Part shown: positions 51,816-61,400 of the stretch, piece by piece | Layout of the letters: every line of letters begins with the position of its first letter | Position numbering within the stretch: the stretch's first letter is position 1 | Assembly (NCBI RefSeq): GCF_900113225.1 | Contig: NZ_FOZE01000001.1 | Location: 2,170,001 to 2,234,000, forward strand | DNA length: 64,000 bases | Source of the DNA: Mitsuaria sp. PDC51 | GTDB lineage: Bacteria; Pseudomonadota; Gammaproteobacteria; Burkholderiales; Burkholderiaceae_C | Direction: 5' to 3' | Program-made: the position numbers and the translations under genes | Notes under the pieces: generated by a model | Seen by the model: only the letters and a program-made list of their open reading frames with translations | Databases searched by the model: none | What the model was told of the DNA's origin: nothing

Positions 51816-52973
51816 TCAGGATTGGGGAACTGCGAGGGAATGGCCGGAGGACGCGGGCGCATGCGCGTCGACGTCGTCGTCGGGACGCGGGATCCAGAGC
51901 GCGTCATCGAAGAAGCGCTCGCGCATCAGCAGGCCCAGCACCGCGCGCTTGTGCGGGAACTGGATCTCCTTGAGCGAGGCGTAACCGCAGCGGTGGAGGC
52001 TGCGGATCATCCGGCGGTTGTCGATGCGGGGCTCGATCACCAGGCGCTGGGTGCGGCAGTCGTCGAGGAAGAGGTAATGGGAGACGCCCGGCATCCAGGC
52101 GGTCAGGAAGGGCCGGCCGCGCAGCGCCGGCTCGCCCACCAGCACGTGCCAGCCGCGGTCGTGGTCGGCGGCGTCGTAGAAGGGCGCGATGCGGTCTTCC
52201 TTGGCCCAGTAGGCCTCGACGTAGCAGAACGGCCGCTCGTCCAGGCAGCCGATCAGCCCGACGGTGTGCGGGTCGGCGGCGACGCCGGCGAGGTAGCGGC
52301 GGTGGTGCTCCAGGTCGCCGGTCTCCTGCCAGAAGTGCGCGACGGCCGGCTCGTTCATCCAGCGGTTCACGGTGGCCAGGTCGCGCTCGACGTCCATCGC
52401 GCGCAGGCTGAAGGCCTGGTCCAGCCAGGGGATGTGGCGGCGGTAGACGGTGCCGGTCGGCTTGGGCGGCCGGCGCGGATGGCGGCGGCCGTCCTTGCTG
52501 AAGACGTGCTGGCTGGGCGGCGGATCGCGCCGGTCGGTCAGCCAGAGGCGGTCCCATTGCCAGAACAGCTCCCGCGACACGGTGGTCGGCTGGCCAGCGG
52601 GCTGCAGCGCGATGCCGCCCGCGAGGAGCGCCGAGCCGGCCGGCAACGCGCCGCCGAGCGACACGGCCGGGAGGTCCGGGCGCAGCGCGAAGACCGCCTC
52701 CAGCGCCGCGGGCAGGTGGAGGTCCAGCAGCGCCGGCGGCGTCCGGTCCAGGCCGTCGCGGGGCTGCAGCAGCGGCAGCGGCGCGGCGGGCTCCAGCATC
52801 CAGGCGCTGACCGGCCCGCCGCCCCGCGGCAGCACGCTCAGGTGGGGGCCGTTCATGACGGTCTCGAGCTCCTGGCCCGCGACGCGGCTCAGGATGCGGC
52901 CGGCGGCGCGGGAGCCGACGCTGGCGAGGGAAGGATCGGAGCCGGCGGACAGGGCCGGCGCAGCGATGGACAT
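51816..52973 (-). CDS. IucB/AlcB-type N-acyltransferase for hydroxyornithine
   Basis: A 385-residue protein with an N-terminal domain of ~190 residues that is poorly conserved and a C-terminal GNAT-like siderophore acyltransferase domain (~195-370). That domain is recognised by WMNEPAVAHFWQETG, YVEAYWAKEDRIAPFYDA, DRGWHVLVG and VIEPRIDNRRMIRSLHRCGY. Relatives acylate N-hydroxylated lysine or ornithine. With the adjacent N5-hydroxylase it would produce N5-acyl-N5-hydroxyornithine, the hydroxamate unit. The acyl group (acetyl, or a short hydroxyacyl) is unknown. GAGG lies 8 bases before the ATG and an ECF-type promoter about 55 bases before it. Confidence 0.87.
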   Translation of the reverse strand: MSIAAPALSAGSDPSLASVGSRAAGRILSRVAGQELETVMNGPHLSVLPRGGGPVSAWMLEPAAPLPLLQPRDGLDRTPPALLDLHLPAALEAVFALRPDLPAVSLGGALPAGSALLAGGIALQPAGQPTTVSRELFWQWDRLWLTDRRDPPPSQHVFSKDGRRHPRRPPKPTGTVYRRHIPWLDQAFSLRAMDVERDLATVNRWMNEPAVAHFWQETGDLEHHRRYLAGVAADPHTVGLIGCLDERPFCYVEAYWAKEDRIAPFYDAADHDRGWHVLVGEPALRGRPFLTAWMPGVSHYLFLDDCRTQRLVIEPRIDNRRMIRSLHRCGYASLKEIQFPHKRAVLGLLMRERFFDDALWIPRPDDDVDAHAPASSGHSLAVPQS

Positions 52974-53027
52974 GGGACTGCCTCGGAAGTGGTCGCGGCG
53001 CTCGGCGCGCCGCCGTCTTCCGGTAAT

Positions 53028-53052
53028 GACGTTGGCCGCGCTGATTTGTTCA
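53028..53052 (-). promoter_or_regulatory. ECF-type promoter of the acyltransferase-pvdA unit
   Basis: On the minus strand the sequence reads GCATGAACAAATC, with TGAAC at 53052-53048, a 16-base spacer and CGTC at 53031-53028, then ATTACC. It matches the mbtH, esterase and exporter promoters. The predicted start near 53020 gives a leader of about 45 bases. Confidence 0.75.
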
Positions 53053-53086
53053 TGCGGGCGGTGCCCGGGGGCGCGGCGCGCCCGGC

Positions 53087-54025
53087 TCAGCAGAAGGCGT
53101 GGGCCAGCGCGGCAGCGGCGTCGGCGCGCAGCGTGGCGGCGTCCTCGACCACGTTTCCGAGCCGGGCGAAGTCATGCACCATGCCGGCGTAAACCTGGAC
53201 GCTGGTGCGCACGCCGGCGGCCTCCAGCGCCCGCGCGTAGGCCAGGCCCTCGTCCAGCAGCGGGTCGAACTCGGCCAGCGCCAGGTGCGCGGGGGCCAGG
53301 CCCTGCAGGCTGGCGGCTTGCGACGGCGCGAAGCGCCAGTCCAGGCGGTCGGCGTCGTCGCGCAGGTACTGGCCGAACATCCATTGCAGGTTGCGCTGTT
53401 CCAGCAGATGGCCGGTGGCCAGCCGGCGATGGGACGGCGTGTCCTGGTGGGCGCTGGTGCAGGGATAGAGCAGCAGCTGCAGCACCGGTTGCGCCAGGCC
53501 GGCGTCGCGCGCGGCCAGGGTCAGCGCGGTCGCGAGCGTGCCGCCGACGCTGTCCCCGCCGACGGCGATGCGGGCCGGGTCCAGCCCCAGCGCCACGGCA
53601 TGGGCGCGCAGCCAGGCCGCGGCGTCCTCGGCATCGTGGAAGGCGGTGGGGAAGCGGTGCTCGGGGGCGCGCCGGTAATCGACGGCGAGGACCGCGCAGG
53701 CCGCCCGCCGCGCCAGGTCCCGGCACAGCGAGTCGTGCGAGTCCAGCCCGCCCAGCACGTAACCCCCGCCGTGGAAGAACAACAGGGCCGGCGCGCGAGG
53801 CGCCGTGTCGCCGCGGTAGAGCCGGGCGGGCAGGGGGTGGCCGTCGCGGGCGGGCAGCGTCAGCGCCTCGCAGGGCAGGTCGGGGCCCGGCAGGTCCAGC
53901 GCCCGCGTCGAGCGGTCGTAGGCGGCGCGGGCCTGCTCGGCGGTCAACTCGTGCAGCGCCGGGCCGTCGGCGTTCGCGGCGTTGACCAGGTCGAGGAAGG
54001 CTTCCAGATCGGGATGCAGGGGCAT
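53087..54025 (-). CDS. Alpha/beta hydrolase, hormone-sensitive-lipase family esterase
   Basis: A 312-residue esterase. The oxyanion motif HGGGY (~82) and the nucleophile elbow GDSVGG (~155) are followed by an acidic residue in EFDPLLDEG and the catalytic His in GMVHDF. No signal peptide is seen, so it is likely cytosolic. It carries its own copy of the cluster's ECF-type promoter, so it is probably expressed with the siderophore. A role in hydrolysing the siderophore, trimming its acyl chain or intracellular iron release is possible but unproven. The start at 54025 is used because upstream in-frame codons run through the promoter. Confidence 0.88.
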   Translation of the reverse strand: MPLHPDLEAFLDLVNAANADGPALHELTAEQARAAYDRSTRALDLPGPDLPCEALTLPARDGHPLPARLYRGDTAPRAPALLFFHGGGYVLGGLDSHDSLCRDLARRAACAVLAVDYRRAPEHRFPTAFHDAEDAAAWLRAHAVALGLDPARIAVGGDSVGGTLATALTLAARDAGLAQPVLQLLLYPCTSAHQDTPSHRRLATGHLLEQRNLQWMFGQYLRDDADRLDWRFAPSQAASLQGLAPAHLALAEFDPLLDEGLAYARALEAAGVRTSVQVYAGMVHDFARLGNVVEDAATLRADAAAALAHAFC

Positions 54026-54089
54026 GGGAGGGGCGCCGGCGCGGGGCGGATTCGTTGCGGGAAGGGCGCCATCACGCGCCTGCAGGTAA

Positions 54090-54114
54090 GACGTCCGTCC
54101 CGCGCGCTTGTTCA
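54090..54114 (-). promoter_or_regulatory. ECF-type promoter of the esterase gene
   Basis: Minus-strand CCATGAACAAGCG, with TGAAC at 54114-54110, a 16-base spacer and CGTC at 54093-54090, followed by TTACC. It is one half of a back-to-back pair with the exporter promoter. The -35 elements form a perfect 10-bp inverted repeat (54108-54117 and 54154-54163). Confidence 0.75.
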
Positions 54115-54156
54115 TGGGCGGTCGTCGTCGGCGCCACCTTTTCGCGGCGCGAGCCA

Positions 54157-54181
54157 TGAACAAACCCGCCGCCGGATCGTC
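54157..54181 (+). promoter_or_regulatory. ECF-type promoter of the exporter gene
   Basis: CCATGAACAAACC, with TGAAC at 54157-54161, a 16-base spacer and CGTC at 54178-54181, then TACCC. This is the fourth member of the motif family in this window. The transcript should start near 54188, 55 bases before the ATG at 54243. Confidence 0.75.
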
Positions 54182-54242
54182 TACCCGGTAGGACCTCACC
54201 CGTCCGCCGCGCCGCTGGCTCGGCGGCTGAAAGACCGCGCTG

Positions 54243-55961
54243 ATGAACACTGCTCCTGGCACCCCGGCTGGCGATCCGCCGGGCCCCGCTCCCGGCAAGG
54301 CCGGCGAAGTCTCCGGGCTCCTGAAGCCCTTCCTGCCCTGGCTGGCCTTCTCCGCGGTGACCGGTGTGGCCGCCGGCGCGGCGACGGTGGCGCTGCTGGG
54401 CACGATCAACGCGGTGCTGAACCGGCCCGGCGGCATGGCCGGCGGGCTGCTGCTGACCTTCGTGGCGCTGTGCGCGATCGCGCTGATGGGGCGCGCGGCG
54501 TCCAGCATGAGCACCAACCTGGTCGGCCAGCGGCTGGTGGCGCAGGTGCGCAAGAGCCTGGCGCGCAAGATCCTGGCCGCGCCGATCGATGCCCTGGAGC
54601 GCTACCGCACCCACCGCCTGATGCCGGTGCTGACCGGCGACGTGGACATGATCAGCGACGCCGCCTTCGTGCTGTCCTCGGCGCTGATCGCGCTGGCGAT
54701 CACGCTGGGCTGCCTGGGCTACCTGGCCTGGCTGTCACCGGCGCTGTTCGGGCTGCTGCTGGTGGCCCTGGTCGTGGGCGTGGGCGTGCAGACCTGGGCC
54801 CAGGCGCGCGGCATCAAGGGCTTCCACAAGGCCCGCGACGCCGAGGAGCAGCTGCACAAGGCCTACCGCGCCATCAGCGACGGTGCCAAGGAGCTGCGCA
54901 TGCACCGCGCGCGCCGCGCCGGCATGTACGGCGGGCAGATCGAGGGCACGGTCGACCGCATCCGCGAGATCAACTGGCGCGCGATCAACACCTACGTGCT
55001 GGCGACGGCCTTCGGCTCGGCGCTGTTCTTCCTGCTGATCGCGCTGATCCTGGGCTGGGCGGCGCTCAGCACGATGCCGCCGCCGGTGCTCAGCGGCTTC
55101 GTGCTGGTGCTGCTGTTCCTGAAGGGCCCGCTGGACCAGATCGCGGCGGCGGTGCCGGGCATCGGCCGGGCGCGGGTGGCCTTCCAGCGCATCGCGGACA
55201 TGTCGGCGCGCTTCGCGACGCCCGAGCCCTTCCTGGACCTGGACCAGCCCGGCGAGCCGGCCGCGCTGGCCGAGTCGATCGAGCTGCGCGGCGTGCGCTA
55301 CGGCTTCCCGGCACCCGACGGCGGCGAGGCCTTCGTGCTCGGGCCGGTGGACCTGACGCTGCGGCGCGGGGAGATGGTGTTCGTCGTCGGCGACAACGGC
55401 TCGGGCAAGACCACGCTGGTCAAGCTGCTGCTGGGACTGTACGCGCCGCAGCAGGGCCAGGTGCTGGCGGACGGCCGGCCGGTGACCGACCAGACCCGCG
55501 ACCACTACCGCCAGCTCTACACGACGGTGTTCTCGGACTTCTACCTGTTCGAGGACCTGGCCGCCGAGGCCGGGCAGGGCGGCAGCCTGCCGCAGCGCGC
55601 GCTGCCCTACCTGCAGCGGCTGGAGATCGCGCACAAGGTGTCGGTCAAGAACGGCGCGTTCAGCACGGTGGACCTGTCGACCGGCCAGCGCAAGCGCCTG
55701 GCGCTGGTGCATGCCTACCTGGAGGGCCGCCCGGTGCTGGTCTTCGACGAGTGGGCGGCCGACCAGGATCCGACCTTCCGCCACCTCTTCTACACGGAGC
55801 TGCTGCCGGAGCTGCGCGACAAGGGCCACCTGCTGATCGTGGTCTCGCACGACGACCGCTACTTCCACCTGGCCGATCGCGTGATCCGCATGGCCCACGG
55901 CCGCATCGTCGAGGGCGCGGCGCCCGCGTCCCGGCCGGAACGCGCGGCCGCGGCGGCCTAA
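54243..55961 (+). CDS. Cyclic-peptide-type siderophore ABC exporter (PvdE/SyrD-like)
   Basis: A 572-residue half-transporter with an N-terminal six-helix membrane domain (residues ~25-310) fused to an ATPase domain. The latter has Walker A GDNGSGKTT (~385), the signature LSTGQRKRLAL (~480), Walker B VLVFDEWAADQDP (~500) and the switch His in VVSHDDRYF. The FDEWAADQDP Walker B and the KGFHKARDAEEQLHKAYRAISDGAKELRMH segment are typical of the PvdE/SyrD subfamily, which exports NRPS precursors or products across the inner membrane. Under its own copy of the cluster promoter it most likely moves the lipopeptide siderophore to the periplasm. Confidence 0.93.
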   Translation: MNTAPGTPAGDPPGPAPGKAGEVSGLLKPFLPWLAFSAVTGVAAGAATVALLGTINAVLNRPGGMAGGLLLTFVALCAIALMGRAASSMSTNLVGQRLVAQVRKSLARKILAAPIDALERYRTHRLMPVLTGDVDMISDAAFVLSSALIALAITLGCLGYLAWLSPALFGLLLVALVVGVGVQTWAQARGIKGFHKARDAEEQLHKAYRAISDGAKELRMHRARRAGMYGGQIEGTVDRIREINWRAINTYVLATAFGSALFFLLIALILGWAALSTMPPPVLSGFVLVLLFLKGPLDQIAAAVPGIGRARVAFQRIADMSARFATPEPFLDLDQPGEPAALAESIELRGVRYGFPAPDGGEAFVLGPVDLTLRRGEMVFVVGDNGSGKTTLVKLLLGLYAPQQGQVLADGRPVTDQTRDHYRQLYTTVFSDFYLFEDLAAEAGQGGSLPQRALPYLQRLEIAHKVSVKNGAFSTVDLSTGQRKRLALVHAYLEGRPVLVFDEWAADQDPTFRHLFYTELLPELRDKGHLLIVVSHDDRYFHLADRVIRMAHGRIVEGAAPASRPERAAAAA

Positions 55962-55988
55962 CCCCCGGCCTGAGCCTCGGCCTGAACT

Positions 55989-58217
55989 TCAGCCCTGCGC
56001 CAGCGCCTGGACCTGCGCGGTGCTCAGCGCGCCGCCGTAGATCCGGAAGTCCTGCAGCCGGCCGTTGAAGTAGGGGTCCTGCCCGTACTGCGCGCGGCCG
56101 AGCCAGTTCTGCGTCGTGTCGCCGAGCTGGTAGGGCGCCAGGTCCATCGTCGTGATCGACGCGGCCACCGTGCCGTCGACGTGCAGGGTGCAGGTGCGGT
56201 CCTTGAGCGTCATCGCCAGATGCACCCAGCGGCCCTTGGCCAGCGGACCGGTCGAGACCGTCTGCTCGCCGAAGTAGCTGGTGTTGGTCACGCTGACCCG
56301 CATCGTGTCGTTGCTCACCAGCAGCGTGAGATAGGTGATGTCGGTCGAGCCGAAGTCGAAGACGCGGGCATTGCCCTTGTTCACGCCGTTCCACCAGACC
56401 CAGCCGGCGATGGTGACGTCGCCGACGCCGGCCAGCACGCCGGTGGGCAGCGCCAGGTGGCCCGAGGCGCCGTCCAGCGCCAGCGCCTTCGTGCCGGCCT
56501 TGCGGCCGTCGCCCCAGGAGGCGCCGCCGACCAGCGTGCCGTTGCGCTGGCGCCCGCCGACATCGCGCGCCGTCATGCCCTGGCCGTCGTCCAGCGGCAG
56601 GCTCAGCAGCAGCGGGGCGCCCAGGTCCACGGTCGAGGTGGCCGAGGTCGACAGCACCGTGCCGGCGCCGTCCAGCGCGCGGACCTGGTACTGCCACCGG
56701 CCTTGCGACACCGCGTTGTCCGTCCAGGTGGGCAGGCCGCCGGCGTTCACGCGGGTGAGTTCGGTGTAGGTGGAGGAGCCGGCCGGCGCGCGCATCACCG
56801 CATGGGCCGCCGCATCCGCGCTGCCCCACCACGACAGCTGGACCGCGCCGCCGCGCACGATCGCCTGCAGCCCGGCGGGCGGGACGCGCGTCACGTCCGC
56901 GTCGCGCGAGAAGGTCAGCGTGCCGAAGCTCAGGTCGTCGCCGAGCCAGGTGTTGCCCTCGGGCCGCAGCTGCGCGGCCAGCGCGCTGACCCACGGCGCG
57001 GCCAGGCCCTTGCGCTTGACGTAATGGTTGTAGATCGGCTCCCAGCATGGGCGGCCGTTCGGCCGGCCGCCGTCGGACACCGCGGTGAAGGTGCCCTGGC
57101 GGTTGATGTAGAGGTAGAAGGGCAGCGTGTAGAAGGCGCCGGCGGCGTCCTTCAGGTTGGACTTGGCGACGTACTCCGCGCCGGCCAGCAGCCGGTTGTC
57201 GTCCTCGCCGTAGAGGTCGTCGCCCTGGTTCCAGGCCATCTCGCACAGGTAGCCGGCCATGCCCAGGCTGAGCGTCGCGTGGCCCTGGTCGCGGCCGCTT
57301 TCCTGCCACTGGCCCATGTGGCCGGGATGGCGCGCGTAGACCATGTGGCGCGAGGCGCCGTTGCCGCGTCCGCGGTGGAAGTAGTCCAGCGCCTCCTGGT
57401 AGACGTCGGCCCGGTCGGCGAAGACGCCGACGGCCAGCATGCCCACCAGGCACACCAGGTCCCAGTTGGCCCATTGGTTGGTGATGTTGGTGCCGTTGTG
57501 GTCCTTCAGGAAGCTGCTCTGCAGCGGATAGAAATGCGTCAGCAGCCATTGCTGGCAGGCGGCCCGGTCGGTCGCGCTCCAGCCGCTGTAGGTGCGCAGG
57601 ATCTCGGCCGCGTTGGCCCACTGGTAGCCGTAGATGCCGGCGGCGAGGAAACGGTCGCCGTTGCCGGTGAGCGTGGTCATCGTGCTCACCCACGCGTTGA
57701 CGTAACGCACGGCCTGGTCAGCATAGGCGGGGTCGTTGGTGACCTTCCAGCGCAGCGCCAGCTGGTAGGCGCGCTGCACGTCCTCGACCATCGCGCGGAA
57801 GTTTTCGCCGTCGCCGCCGCGGATCGCGGTGACGACCGGTTGCGGATCGCGTCCCAGCTGCGCGCGGCTACTCGAGGTCAGCGCGCGAAGGCCGCTCACC
57901 CAGGGCTCGCGACCGGCCGCGAGCTGCGTGCGCATGCGGGTGAAGTCGGCCTCGGTGTGCAGCAGGCCGGGGTGGGTGAAGACGCGCGCGGTCGCGGTGC
58001 CGCCGGTGGTCGTGCCACCGGTGCTGCCGCTGGTGGTGCCACCGGTCGGCGTCGACGCGCCGCCGGTGCTCTCGGCCGAAACGGCCTCGTTGGCACCGCC
58101 GCCGCCCGAGCCGCAGGCCGACAGGCCCAGCGCCGAGCCGCCGGTCACGAGGGCCCGGCGCATCCATTGGCGGCGGGTGCTGGTCGACGCGAGCCACGCG
58201 CCAAAGTCGAAATTCAT
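55989..58217 (-). CDS. Exported alginate-lyase-family protein with a C-terminal LamG domain
   Basis: A 742-residue secreted lipoprotein. Residues 1-40 have a twin-Arg-like region (RRQWMRRALVTGG) and lipobox LSAC, then a Gly/Ser/Thr-rich linker. Residues ~85-450 resemble the alginate lyase superfamily (PF05426-like): FTHPGLLHTEADFTRMRTQL at the start, LKDHNGTNITNQWANWDL in the presumed active-site region and an alpha/alpha toroid-like composition. A fibronectin-like stretch (~470-540) follows, then a LamG/concanavalin-like domain (~560-742; ITIAGWVWW-type and LQDFRIYGGALS motifs). It probably cleaves or binds a polyuronate; the substrate is not certain. It converges with the exporter gene, 27 bases away, and is not part of the siderophore regulon by promoter evidence. 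Confidence 0.75.
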   Translation of the reverse strand: MNFDFGAWLASTSTRRQWMRRALVTGGSALGLSACGSGGGGANEAVSAESTGGASTPTGGTTSGSTGGTTTGGTATARVFTHPGLLHTEADFTRMRTQLAAGREPWVSGLRALTSSSRAQLGRDPQPVVTAIRGGDGENFRAMVEDVQRAYQLALRWKVTNDPAYADQAVRYVNAWVSTMTTLTGNGDRFLAAGIYGYQWANAAEILRTYSGWSATDRAACQQWLLTHFYPLQSSFLKDHNGTNITNQWANWDLVCLVGMLAVGVFADRADVYQEALDYFHRGRGNGASRHMVYARHPGHMGQWQESGRDQGHATLSLGMAGYLCEMAWNQGDDLYGEDDNRLLAGAEYVAKSNLKDAAGAFYTLPFYLYINRQGTFTAVSDGGRPNGRPCWEPIYNHYVKRKGLAAPWVSALAAQLRPEGNTWLGDDLSFGTLTFSRDADVTRVPPAGLQAIVRGGAVQLSWWGSADAAAHAVMRAPAGSSTYTELTRVNAGGLPTWTDNAVSQGRWQYQVRALDGAGTVLSTSATSTVDLGAPLLLSLPLDDGQGMTARDVGGRQRNGTLVGGASWGDGRKAGTKALALDGASGHLALPTGVLAGVGDVTIAGWVWWNGVNKGNARVFDFGSTDITYLTLLVSNDTMRVSVTNTSYFGEQTVSTGPLAKGRWVHLAMTLKDRTCTLHVDGTVAASITTMDLAPYQLGDTTQNWLGRAQYGQDPYFNGRLQDFRIYGGALSTAQVQALAQG

Positions 58218-58404
58218 CACGGTGGGGCCTGCGTCGGAAGAGGAAGGGATGGCGGCATGCGGCGCTCGCGAGCGCGTGGCGCATCTTGGCCGGACACCGT
58301 TGTCATCGCCGCAACCGTTGCACTCTGTGACCGCTGCCCGTCGGCGTCGCACAACACCCGGCCCCCGGGCCGCGGCGGTGCGGACCGGAGAGCTCACCGA
58401 GTCA

Positions 58405-61400
58405 TCACGAAATGATCACTGCCCGGTCGCGTCCGCCGTGCTTGGCGTCGTAGAGCGCCGCATCGGCGCGCGCGACCAGCGCCTCCAGCGACTCGTCGCA
58501 GGCCGGCGGCACGCCCACCACGCCGGCGCTGCAGGTCGCGGCCAGCGGCGTGCCGGTGCCGATGTCGAAGGGCTGGTCGCCGATGCAGCGCTGCAGGGCC
58601 TGCGCGCGGCGCCGGCCTTGCTCCTGCGCCATCGACAGGCCGGGCAGCACCAGCAGGAATTCCTCGCCGCCCCAGCGACCGATCGCGTCGTAGTCGCGCA
58701 TCGTGGCCTTGAGCCGCAGTACCAGTTGCGTCAGCACCGCGTCGCCGGCGGGATGGCCATGGGTGTCGTTGATGCGCTTGAAGTGGTCGATGTCGATCAG
58801 CATCAGCGTCACCGCCGCGTCGCCGCGACGGGCCCGCGCGATCTCCCGGGCGGCCAGGTCGGTGATGGCGCGCCGGTTCATCGCGCCGGTCAGGCCGTCG
58901 GTCAGCGCGAGGGTGCGCATCTGCTCGTAGGACGCCTTGAGCTCGGCCGTGCGCCGCCCGACGAGGCCTTCCAGCTCGCGCTGGCGCCGCACCCAGGCGC
59001 GCACCCGCCAGCGATGCGCCAGCGCGATCAGCGCCACCGCCAGCGCGCCGGCCGCCGCCAGCGCCCAGGCGCTGCGCCACCAGGGCGGCCGGATCTCGAA
59101 GGGCAGCGCGGCGAGCTCGGACACCAGGCCGAGGTCGATGTTCTCCACCCGCGCCTCGAAGACGTAGCGACCGCCGGGCAGCGCGGGGAAGACGACGTCC
59201 TCGTGCGCCGTGGTGCGCCATTGCTCGTCCAGGCCGCGCAGGCGGTAGCGCACCTGCTGCGTGGCGCGGTTCCGGAATACCGGCGCGGCCCAGGCGATCT
59301 CCAGCGCGCCGGCGGACCAGTCCGCCGTCCAGGCGCGATCCAGCGGCATCGGCACCTGGTCGCGTGTCACGCGGGTGAGGTGCAGGGCAACGCGCGCCGG
59401 GTCGAGCAGCCGTTCGGGCGCGATCACCTGCGTCGCGCCGCGGCTCGTGCCGATCCAGATGTCGCCGGCGGCGTCCTCGACCAGCGCGTTCTGGTTGCAG
59501 TCGTTCCAGCCCAGGCCGTTGCTGTCGTCGAAACGGCGCCAGGGACCGCCGTTCCAGACCAGCACGCCGTCGTCCGTCGTCACCCACAGCCAGCCGCGAC
59601 GGTCGGACAGCAGCGCCATCACCGTGCGGCGGCCGAGGACCTCGCCCGGCTGCAGCGCGGCGGCGCGCCACGCGCCAGCGCCGTCGCTGCCGCCGCTGCT
59701 GTTGCCGTCGCTGTCGCTGTCGCTCGCCACCCGCCAGAGCCGGTGGTCCCGCGAGGCGACCCACAGCGCGCCGTCCCGGCCGCAGGCGACCTTCTCGATC
59801 GACAGGCCGTCCGGCAGCCCGGCGATGGCCGGCGTCGTCACGCCGTGGGCCTCGTCATGCGCGATCAGCCCGGCCGATGTGGCGAACCAGGTGCGCCGCT
59901 GGGGCGAGGTGCACGCCGCGAAGACGGTCAGGGACTTCGCGCGGTCGGCCGCCATGCCCGGCGCCGGCACCACCCGGGGCGGCGTCCCGGTGGCCCCCCT
60001 GGCGGCCCTACCGGCGGGCGGCACGAAGAACAGGCCCTTGTCGGCGCCCACCCACAGCCCGCCGCCCAGCGCCGGCTGCAGCACGAACACCAGCGGCAGC
60101 CCCTTGGCCACGCGCTGCCACGCTTCGCCGGCCCGTCGCCGGAACAGCTCGCCGGAGTAGGTCGCCATCCACAGCTGGCCCGCCTCGTCCCGCGCCAGGC
60201 CCCCGACCTGATCGCTCGTCCCGCCGGGCGTCCGGACGTCCACCCTTCCGCTGTCCGGATCCAGCAGGGCCGCGCCGTTGCCGGTGCCCAGCCACATCCG
60301 TCCGGGCGCCTCCTCCAGGAAGGTCCAGAGGTCGTCGCTCGGCACGCCCTGGCGCCGGGTCCACTGGCGCCAGTGCTCGTAGCCGCGCCAGTGCACGAGC
60401 CCGTGACCGGCCGTGCCCAGCCACAGGTCGTGGTCGCGGTCCTGCAGGATCGCGTGCACGCCGCTGCCGACGTCCAGGCCGTGCTCGGCGCCGAAGCGCG
60501 TCCAGCGGCCCGTCTGCCAGCGCAGCACGCCGTCGTCGCTCGAGGTGAGGACGCGGCCCTGTGCGTCCTCCGCCAGCGGCAGGTGCAGCCGCACGGTGCT
60601 GTCGCCCAGGCGCGACGGCGTGAGGTCCTCGAAGCGATCCGTGGTCGGCGCCTGGCGCGCGACCTGCGTCTGGCCGCGTGCCCACAGGGCGCCGTCGCGC
60701 GTGCGCAGCAGGTCGCCCCAGCGCGCCGGCTTCAAGCCTTCGCGCTCGCCGAACCGGGTCAGCGCGCCGTCCCGCCAGCGGCACAGCGCCCGGCCACAGC
60801 CCAGCCACCAGCTGCCATCCGGCTCCACCAGCACCGCGTGGATGTCGGCCAGCGACGGCTCCCGGTCCCGCAGCGCCTGCGCGAAGGCCGGCGCGGCGCG
60901 CCAGCCGCTGCCGTCCCGGCGCAGCGCGTACAGCCCGTCCATTGCCGCCACCAGCGCGCCGCCGTCGGCCGTGGCGGCGATGGTCCGATGACCCTGGCGC
61001 ACGGAGAGCGCGGGGCCGCCGGCGTCGATCACCTCCAGCCCCTGGGGCCCCAGGCGGGCGACACCGCTGATCATCCCGACCCACACGCCGCCGCGACCGT
61101 CCGGCGCCAGCGAGCTGACGTGGCGGTTGACGAGCGACAGGTCGGGCGCGTCGATGCGGGTGATGCGGGCGCCGTCGTGGCGATAGAGGCCGTTCTCGGT
61201 GCCGATGACCAGGCGGCCGTCGGGCAGCTGGACCATGGCGGTGACGGAGAGATTGGAGAGTCCGTCCGACTGCGTGTGCGTGGTCAGCGCCAGGTCTTGC
61301 GCCGGGGCCGTGGCGACCAGTGCACCCGCCAGCAGGCCCGCGAGGATCCAGCGGGCGAACCGGATCGGCGCGGAGCGGCGCGGAGCGGGCGAGGCGAGTG

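Noticed and set aside
53028-53052. A PvdS-type iron-starvation box (TAAAT-N16-CGT) before the acyltransferase
   Set aside because: The AAAT-to-CGT spacing is only about 12 bases. The TGAAC-N16-CGTC reading fits and recurs at three other genes.
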